DNA of 64,000 bases from assembly GCF_002234675.1 (NCBI RefSeq), contig NC_019876.2, positions 28,595,196 to 28,659,195 on the forward strand, read 5' to 3'. This document shows, piece by piece, positions 60,301 to 64,000 of the stretch. Both the position numbers and the translations under genes were made by a program. The DNA comes from Oryzias latipes (taxonomy: Eukaryota; Chordata; Actinopteri; Beloniformes; Adrianichthyidae). Every line of letters starts with the position of its first letter. Within the stretch, counting starts at the first letter, position 1. Below the pieces are notes generated by a model. It worked only from the letters and a program-made list of their open reading frames with translations. It was not told the DNA's origin and did no database searches.

Positions 60301-60720
60301 ATTTTCTGGCATCTGCCGTCGTGTTGTTGAGACCTCAGCATGGTAGACGGCTCAAAGGGCTTTACAGTCACACTCACAAACTGATGGCGGCTCCACATGG
60401 GCGGGCGGGATCCAATCAGAGGTCGACTGCTTTAACCCAGTGCCATCTAGTGGGGTCCAGATGACCCTACTCCCAACGTTAACGTGCCAAGCCCTCTGCT
60501 GATCCCACACAGCCAGAACCACAAATGATCAACAGCAACTTGTTTTTCCAAAACCTCCACCGCCATGTTCCACCCCAGGAAGTGAAGACAACCCGCCTGT
60601 TTGAGTGGCGGGACATTTTCACTAAGAAAATGACACAATAATCAGTGTGACAGACCGAGCCTTACCAAAGATGTGTAGGGCCCAGAGACACAGCCAGAGG
60701 ATGGTCTGCAGAGAGGTCAT
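36354..60720 (-). CDS. nectin4: Nectin-4, Ig-superfamily cell adhesion receptor
   Basis: Ten coding exons, minus strand: 60666-60720, 54408-54599, 52435-52602, 50737-51015, 50468-50585, 43601-43755, 41486-41633, 41194-41269, 36779-36925 and 36354-36644. All junctions are GT-AG and in phase; the sum is 1629 nt, 542 aa (human about 510). Exon 1: signal peptide MTSLQTILWLCLWALHIFG. Exons 2-3: V-type Ig (Cys in VLPCVFQ and IYICRI, FKSKDPLQNSS, SDEGIY). Exon 4: second Ig (AASCRSSG, LDCLVWH). Exons 5-6: third Ig (GYNNSWLIGMKN, ALNCLSGGNPKP, GTYQCTAANTVGEA). Exon 7: membrane helix (SLILIVAVVSGILLL...) and basic stop-transfer. Exon 8, 76 nt, reads EEVTTLTRQASVRRISCVTP, matching the nectin-4 juxtamembrane EELTLTRENSIRRL. 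The tail ends DEEDVDEGLG...VSDAHSS, without the classical afadin-binding WYV. Nectins join cells at adherens junctions. The neighbouring fcer1g supports the orthology. Confidence 0.93.
37180..37330 (+). mobile_element. tRNA-derived SINE, second family
   Basis: GAGCTCAGTGGCCTTGTGG, A box TGGTAGAGTGACC and B box GTTCAAATCCAGGC, followed by a TCATGGTCATGGTCATC segment and GGGGTTGGATTGGGGGG. In nectin4 intron 8. Confidence 0.85.
37375..38020. mobile_element. MITE-C remnant with nested MITE-B
   Basis: GAGCATCAATGCATACTAG and TTTCCAGGGCATTGAAATTT match 24900-24965 and 31760-31820; the right end is GGGAGGGAATTCGGACGGAG near 38010. Confidence 0.6.
37742..37953 (-). mobile_element. MITE-B, copy 6, in nectin4 intron 8
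   Basis: GTAACCCTTGTGCTATCC to GATAGCACAAGGGTTAA (TTAA 37950-37953). Confidence 0.9.
38085..38185. repeat. Unexpanded relative of the otub1 30-bp minisatellite
   Basis: Reads GAATCAAATAAATC, then TTGACCAATCGGATGGATGC, CTTCATGTTG, TTGAACAATGGGATGGAGCC: about 1.7 units with the same left flank (25240-25260) and right flank (GGATGGAGCCCTT near 27645) as the big array. Confidence 0.85.
38252..39262. mobile_element. hAT-like remnants
   Basis: CCAGGGGGGCTCAAACGTTT at the left, CGGCCCGCGGGCCCATTTGA inside, and GTTGGGGACCCCTGG at the right resemble hAT ends; probably two overlapping remnants. No coding part. Confidence 0.5.
39550..40830 (-). mobile_element. L2-like LINE 3' region
   Basis: The minus strand (40622-40460) encodes LHFKILIAVYESVHGLGPSF followed by ISDLFPLYEARRSS, a LINE C-terminal motif; flanking parts (ACAGCTCAAGGTGCTGTACA near 39590; TCCTCAGGCAGGCTGTTCCA near 40430) are common fish LINE UTR sequence. 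Fragmented; in nectin4 intron 8. Confidence 0.6.
41750..42553 (+). mobile_element. LINE ORF1 fragment with SGNH-esterase-like motif
   Basis: Begins near ATGGCGGGCGGTGGCGG with a coiled-coil-like KEDNSQLKADLKMKD piece, a Pro-rich middle, and near 42425-42500 IIGDSIIKNV followed by VTYCFPRATV, the GDS block of ORF1 esterases in CR1/L2-type elements. Frames are broken. In nectin4 intron 6. Confidence 0.65.
42554..42685 (-). mobile_element. MITE-A, copy 4, truncated
   Basis: TTAAGGCCGTACGA at 42552, then ATGAACCACGTTAAAACCAC, AACGTAGAACATGAACCG and TGTGATTATTGCG, then the match stops. It shows the unoccupied MITE-B target. Confidence 0.75.
42930..43245. repeat. Dispersed repeat H, copy 2
   Basis: Shares TAATGCGGGACAGC and CCTCTGAATGATGTCATGAA with 20440-20590. 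Confidence 0.5.
43760..46918. other. nectin4 intron 5, left part, unclassified
   Basis: GC-richer DNA at 44880-45310 has overlapping open frames on both strands (e.g. 44919-45311 plus, 44826-45296 minus) with no recognised domain; probably transposon-derived. A run of AAGCT/AAGCC/AAGTC pentamers lies at 45715-45755. A TTATTAAACTGCACTGCATC stretch (45930) and poly-T (45992-46007) look like the end of a retroelement. Nothing firm. Confidence 0.4.
46921..47480. mobile_element. MITE with about 50-bp inverted ends
   Basis: Left GGTACCATAACCGTTCGACC and then TGGAACTTCCGTTCGGGGTC; the right end is the inverse (GACCCCGAACGCAAGTTCCA on one strand by complement, closing GGTTTTGGTAGC). TA at 46919-46920 and 47481-47482. 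560 bp, no transposase. Confidence 0.82.
47483..49139. other. nectin4 intron 5, middle, nothing recognised
   Basis: AT-rich with T-rich low complexity at 47815-47960. No exon or repeat copy identified. Confidence 0.4.
49140..49930. repeat. Dispersed repeat G, copy 1, hosting a minisatellite
   Basis: CACGACAATGGTACGTTCCA, CTTAAGGTGG and ATGACCCTCCATGG match the copy at 59640-59975; between its right-hand blocks the 16-bp array has expanded. Confidence 0.7.
49408..49895. repeat. 16-bp minisatellite, about 30 units
   Basis: Units of TACGGGTCAACCGCC plus one base, with variants GTGCGGGTCAACC and TACAGGTCAACCG. The 16-bp period gives stop-free reading in several frames at once (49345-49890 and 49373-49741 are two of them). 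CpG-rich. In nectin4 intron 5. Confidence 0.97.
49931..50467. other. nectin4 intron 5, right end, nothing recognised
   Basis: No repeat copy or exon seen before exon 5 at 50468. Confidence 0.35.
51016..51879. other. nectin4 intron 3, nothing recognised
   Basis: The pair GTAGAATCTTCTTCCTG (51704) and an inverse near 51745-51770 forms a small inverted repeat around a CTAAACAGTTC loop; otherwise unremarkable. Confidence 0.35.
51880..52290 (+). repeat. Dispersed repeat D, copy 3
   Basis: GGGCGGGGCCAAAGCCTCC, ATCCATGAACGTCTTTGTTT, GGGGGTGTAAGCTAGCAG, and GAACTCCTGCCGCTCTGC match copies 1, 2 and 4. In nectin4 intron 3. Confidence 0.85.
53030..53520. repeat. Dispersed repeat E, copy 2
   Basis: Inverse of blocks at 590-1010. 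In nectin4 intron 2. Confidence 0.65.
54045..54290. repeat. Dispersed repeat F, copy 2
   Basis: GATGATCACGATGTGTTAAA and CACACCCAGCAGCCAATCAG match 19560-19775. It ends about 120 bp from nectin4 exon 2. Confidence 0.75.
54600..55366. other. nectin4 intron 1, nothing recognised
   Basis: A stretch at 55085-55160 (AACTTTGACCAATCAGG, GATTTGGTAGTAACGTATGG) recurs at 44453-44530, so part of it is another dispersed repeat; no coding part. Confidence 0.4.
55367..55812. mobile_element. MITE-C, copy 4
   Basis: The left end TACGAATTCCCGCCCTAACC and right end GTTAGGGTGGGAATTCGGAC are inverted repeats; internal GAGACTTCTGGGAAATTTC and CACCAATGCACGCTGG match 31760-31800. The most complete copy, about 445 bp. 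Confidence 0.8.
56118..56735 (+). mobile_element. MITE-A, copy 5, with empty MITE-B site
   Basis: TGATCTACGTCATCCATACG, GTTTGTCTAACAGACTTCAT and GTGGTTTTAACGTGGTTCG (the unoccupied target) in order. Ends are diverged. Confidence 0.8.
56736..57540. other. nectin4 intron 1, nothing recognised
   Basis: Overlapping open frames at 56705-57191 on both strands show no domain I know and no splice support. Confidence 0.35.
57545..57800 (+). mobile_element. SINE body fragment, same family as 16925-17327
   Basis: TTTCTGTGGGGAGTTTGCAT, CCTCCCACCCTCCAAAAACA and an ATGGATGGACGG tail; the tRNA-like head is missing. Confidence 0.8.
57811..59429 (+). mobile_element. Tc1-like DNA transposon, near full length, transposase broken
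   Basis: About 1.62 kb with about 200-bp inverted ends (TTCTAATTTAGTTTCTGTAC and CTTTTTGTTCAACCCATGGA occur inverted at both sides) and TA at 57809-57810 and 59430-59431. The transposase begins at 58152 (MPSKQLSMHVKGAIIKLRKQ), shifts frame near 58220, and is then open 58246-59010 with the HTH region, an RPGRPRKT hinge, ILWTDETKIN (first Asp), MDNDPKHTAK (second Asp) and SPDLNPIEQ (Glu), the DD34E triad. A second shift near 59000 breaks the C-terminal part, which continues in another frame (LQTERPTNKQQLKAA...) to about 59176. In nectin4 intron 1, opposite strand. Confidence 0.95.
59640..59975. repeat. Dispersed repeat G, copy 2 (no minisatellite)
   Basis: ACGACGATGGTACGTTCCAC, CTTAAGGTGG and CTATGACCCTCTATGGGCC match 49250-49380; where copy 1 has the 16-bp array this copy has a short CCCCTCACCCCCACCCCTC stretch. 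Confidence 0.7.
59976..60665. other. nectin4 intron 1, proximal part
   Basis: CCAGTGCCATCTAGTGGGG and CCCTACTCCCAACGTTAACG (60435-60485) may be a worn piece of MITE-B; nothing else recognised. Confidence 0.35.
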
Positions 60721-61509
60721 CCTCCTCCTCGGGAGTAGCTCCAGGTTCACGCAAGCAGAGGGGATTTCAGCAAACATCATCCGTCCAACCCAGAAATGCA
60801 GGCGGCACAAGGCGCTCTCATGCCTGGTGCTGCCAGGTCACAAAATTCTTTCCAGAGAGAAGTCCTGCTCCTGCTTTCTCAGGATTTCTATAGTTGGAAG
60901 GACATGAGGCTCAGCTCAGCTTGGCTACCCGTTTGGTTTCCACCTGTTTGAGCTCTGTCTCTCCCTCTCTGCTTGACAACCACACACATGTGACAGAAGT
61001 CGCCTTTCCGGTTTGGCGAAGCCGACGTGACAGTTATTTTCTCGCCTTTACATGCTCAGTTTGCAGGAGAGGCAGGCCCCAGGAACCTGTTCAAACCACT
61101 TTTCCCTGAATCACGACACCGAAACTTAGCGGGCCTCCTCCCTCTGAAGGAAAAGCCTGGCAGCGGCCCTCCCTGAGCCGGACCGGGAGAGGTTCTGCTC
61201 CAAAACACCTGAAAAGACTTTGCCTGTCTTTCTTTTTTTTCATGTTTTCTCTGTTTTTCCACATCATTTGACTTTTTCTGAATGAAAATGAAACAGATCT
61301 GTGAGTTGGGGAACTTCCAAGCTGCTTCTGATCAGCAGCATTTGAGTGTTGTGGATTCCTCCAGGCCTTTAATCTGCCTCTGCTGCCCCCCTGTGGTGTA
61401 CGGGAGGCTCTGCTCTGCAAAGCCACCCACGGTTCTGACGCGTTTGAGACCCAAACAGTTAAAAAATGGGGTTTTAAAATGTTCTAGTACCGTTTTTGTA
61501 CAGAAAATA
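60721..61509. other. nectin4 5' flank
   Basis: Expected promoter and 5' UTR. An upstream in-frame ATG (60775-60780) exists, but the ATG at 60720 directly heads the signal peptide and is preferred. No clear TATA box on the minus strand. Confidence 0.4.
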
Positions 61510-62640
61510 AAGCTGAAAATCACGTTTCTGAGTATTTCTGTATTCAAATCATGGTAACCAGGAGCAGACGGAAAAAGGCGGTTGGATAAAGCTTTGAGTG
61601 ACGCAGACTGAAGGCCACAGGTTCCCTCCTCTGCTCCATTCTGATGAACCACTTGACCAGATCCATGGACATCTTCATATTTTTGTTGCAGCTGTAAATT
61701 CCGTGTCACATAGCCGCTACGTACATTTAGTGCACATAACACGGATGTAAGCTGGTCATAGCTGAATCTACGTGGAAAAAGTGAGAAAAGTTTTCATCTT
61801 TATGTGAAATGTTCACAGATGTATCAGGAATGAACCACGTTAAAACCACAGAAGAAGTAGGAATAAACACGCTAAGAACACGTAAACCAACGTAGAACAT
61901 GAACCGTGTGATTATTGTGATGTTTATCTGTAATTCATTAGTGATTCATGCATCAATGATGTCATCTGAACGTGATCTGTGCGCCGTATACGTGATCTAA
62001 AAGTTACACATCAGTGATTCATGCATGAAAAGTCTGTTAGACAAACGTGGAACGCTCCTGGAAAGACACACATTAGTGGAGGAACCTCACAAAATTCACA
62101 CACAATTGTGTAAGATTTATATAATAATTATACATAAACTACAGTAGGTAAAATACACATAAACTGTATAATTCTCAATCGACCAAAAATTCTGAACATT
62201 TCTAAACTGAATTCACGTAAAGACCCGTCGGCTGAAACCCTCAGCGGACATCTGAGCACATCGACGAACGCAAGAAACACGTATGAATGACGTAGATCAC
62301 GCATGGATCACGGAAGACCGACATTTCATACGTGGAAAATTTGCGTAGTGGCTGTGTGACTCGACTTTCAGGTTGGGGGTGAGAGGGGCTGTAAGCTAGT
62401 GGGAGTGAGTGTAAACAGATGGACCATTGGGAAATGGGGGCGGGCTTACTTACCGACAGTCCCGCCCACAACTCAGAGGTGGATTTCTCATGAACTCCTG
62501 CCGCTCCGCAGAAACGATGTTCAAGAAACCGACACAGCTTTATTCATTTAGGCTTAAATGTCGTAATTATGATCAAAGACCGCTGGGATGCTTTGAAAAT
62601 TGATTAAAAGACGATCAGAGCGGGACTTCAGGTAAAAGGA
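61510..62640 (+). repeat. Dispersed repeat D, copy 4, split by MITE-A
   Basis: The left part has AACCAGGAGCAGACGGAAAA; the right part resumes at GGGGCTGTAAGCTAGTGGGA, ACTCCTGCCGCTCCGCAG and AAAAGACGATCAGAGCGGGAC. A MITE-A (61697-62372) lies between. A long C run follows at about 62646-62668. Confidence 0.85.
61697..62372 (-). mobile_element. MITE-A, copy 6, nested in repeat D
   Basis: CCGTGTCACATAGCCGCTAC at the left, GTAGTGGCTGTGTGACTCGA at the right, about 675 bp, with the empty MITE-B site CCACGTTAAAACCACAGAAG. The most complete copy without inserts. Confidence 0.88.
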
Positions 62641-62669
62641 AGACGCCCCCCCCCCCCCCCCCCCCCCCT

Positions 62670-63444
62670 CCACAATGCGTTTCTCATTTGACAGTTATTG
62701 AAATATCAGAACACTGATTATCACACAAACACACGAGGCAAAATCTAGATTTTTGTGTTGATTCTTAAAAAATATGAGCAAATAGCATAATTTAAATCCA
62801 TTATACCAAAAATTAAAGACCTACGGATGCAGAAGTTATTTGTTAATATTCTGCAAATAGTTTTTATGGCAAATTTTTTAAAAAAGAAAAGAAAAAAATT
62901 AAAAGAAATTTGAAAAACAGACTTTGAAGGAGAAACCATTACAGAAGCAAATTTAGAACAAAACCTAAAGAATGTTGGAAATGTTTATTTAGAAACTGAA
63001 ATGATACATTTAAAAAAAAAACACAATAAAATCCGATTTGACAAACTTATGGAGCAAAATAACTGTTTCCCTGGAGGTTTGCATCTACTTTAACGGTTTC
63101 ATGAACACATGTATTTACAGAGGAATGTAAAGGGAATCCTGATCCCCTTTGCTTTGGCAGTTTCTCTGGACTCTTTCTTTCCATTTGCCGAATGAATTTT
63201 TCTTCCTTTGAGGGATAAATTACAGAAATCTTCCTGCGTGTTTGCTTTTATTTGTGGGTTTGTGCTTCAGAGCTCTAAATACGTTGTTTTTGCTTGTAAA
63301 TAAAGGCTTCTGGAGCATCAGATGTTTGTCAGAGGGAAGCTGCACGAGTGTGAAGTAAAATGGTCGCTAAAAGCAGAGTGGTTAATGAGGTTATTAAAGA
63401 CAGAACAAAACAAAAAAAAGTGGACTTCCTTCCTTCCTGCAGCG
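62670..63444. other. fcer1g 3' UTR and flank
   Basis: The minus-strand AATAAA at 63247-63252 is a reasonable polyadenylation signal about 195 bases after the fcer1g stop. Left of it is AT-rich DNA with nothing recognised. Confidence 0.45.
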
Positions 63445-63833
63445 TCACTTCTTCATGCCGATGGTCTCATACGTGTCTGTGGCGTGAGGAGTCAGGCCCT
63501 GAACACAGACGGAGAGTTTCAGCGTTCGTCCCCACGCCGCATTACCGCTGCTGCGTGGACTTACCGTGTAGATGCCCTCCTCCACGTTCTGACGGGACAA
63601 AGCGGGAAAAAAAAAACAACGTTAGACGGAACCCCAGAAGGACGAAAGAGCTCAAAATGACCGTGGAGTCAGAAACTGCTGAGACTGGCGTCTTTTTTCA
63701 TTTGCCCTCTGAGGTCACATCTAACCGCCAACATCGTTTCCCCCTGCAGACTCTGACTCCCACAGGTTTAACTGCACACTCTGGTAGATACCTGGCCGCC
63801 TTTAGCTCCTTTAGCCTCTCTGGCGCTCATAAT
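63445..63833 (-). CDS. fcer1g: Fc receptor gamma chain, last three exons (5' part outside window)
   Basis: Minus-strand exons 63792-63833 (42 nt, IMSAREAKGAKGGQ), 63565-63588 (24 nt, NVEEGIYT) and 63445-63498 (54 nt, GLTPHATDTYETIGMKK, stop). All are phase 0, with strong pyrimidine tracts and AG acceptors; the 24-nt exon has a GTAAGT donor. Together they give EEGIYTGLTPHATDTYETI, a full ITAM (Y-x-x-L, seven residues, Y-x-x-I). The human FCER1G tail has the same split: a short exon ending GVYT, then GLSTRNQETYETL. The protein is the signalling adaptor of Fc and other activating receptors: a disulphide-linked dimer whose ITAM recruits Syk. The signal peptide and membrane exons must lie beyond 64000. 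CD3-zeta-like paralogues are the alternative, but they have three ITAMs and larger tails. Confidence 0.9.
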
Positions 63834-63913
63834 CTGCACAAGGAAAACAAAACAGGAGAAGTTTATTACAGACGCAAGGTCACAAAAAACACTAAACAAA
63901 GACTTGAGGATAC

Positions 63914-64000
63914 AGTCAGCCCATGAAATGAAGGGGTTGGGTTTATAAAATGCTTTAGTTTTTCAAATTTTCATGCAATCTTTTTGTTCAACCCATGGAA
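63914..64000 (+). mobile_element. Tc1-like terminal repeat, second copy, cut by window end
   Basis: CAGCCCATGAAATGAAGGGG to TTTTTGTTCAACCCATGGAA matches the right inverted repeat of the Tc1 element (59226-59310) with few differences. In the fcer1g intron. Confidence 0.9.

Noticed and set aside
63322-63926. 112-aa and 188-aa plus-strand frames at the right end
   Set aside because: They lie opposite the fcer1g exons and have no recognisable content; shadow frames.

Overview
The window is a vertebrate, almost certainly teleost, nuclear genome segment. The evidence is spliced genes with GT-AG introns, two ependymin-family genes (best known from fish brain fluid), and a dense load of typical fish repeats: RTE, L2/CR1 and restriction-like-endonuclease LINEs, Tc1 and hAT elements, tRNA-headed SINEs and TTAA-type MITEs. 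A percomorph such as a medaka relative is plausible but cannot be settled from sequence alone.

Layout of genes. (1) 1-1333, plus strand: last two exons of an ependymin-like gene cut by the window edge. (2) 6569-10725, plus: a complete six-exon ependymin paralogue of 212 aa. (3) 11126-14891, minus: cskmt, the mitochondrial citrate synthase lysine methyltransferase; exon 1 carries the presequence and lies 3 kb from exon 2. (4) 16069-28748, minus: otub1, complete in seven coding exons, 266 aa, with Asp83/Cys86/His260 of the catalytic triad region visible. (5) 36354-60720, minus: nectin4, ten coding exons, 542 aa, three Ig domains, one membrane segment and a nectin-4-type juxtamembrane exon. (6) 63445-63833, minus and running off the right edge: last three exons of fcer1g, with the ITAM split over the final two. 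From memory NECTIN4 and FCER1G are near neighbours on human 1q23.3, so this pair looks like old conserved linkage. All exon chains were built by hand and keep phase across every junction.

The remaining DNA is mostly repeats, and their nesting can be read directly. A ~210-bp MITE (called MITE-B here) sits in a TTAA of a larger MITE (MITE-A), and empty-site paralogues are in the same window. A hAT element with a perfect 8-bp target duplication sits in another MITE-A. MITE-A copies sit inside MITE-C and repeat D. Intron 6 of otub1 is almost entirely one giant inverted repeat (arms of about 450 bp), and a SINE with a perfect 13-bp target duplication has landed in its loop.

Three minisatellites appear to have grown from pieces of dispersed repeats: a 32-bp array from the zinc-knuckle codons of a LINE, a 30-bp array of about 2.4 kb with higher-order structure in otub1 intron 2 (an unexpanded copy survives at about 38.1 kb), and a 16-bp array at 49.4 kb (its host repeat recurs without the array at 59.6 kb). 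Most long open frames in the window are these arrays or transposon fragments, not genes. I saw no CRISPR, operon, phage or other prokaryotic feature.
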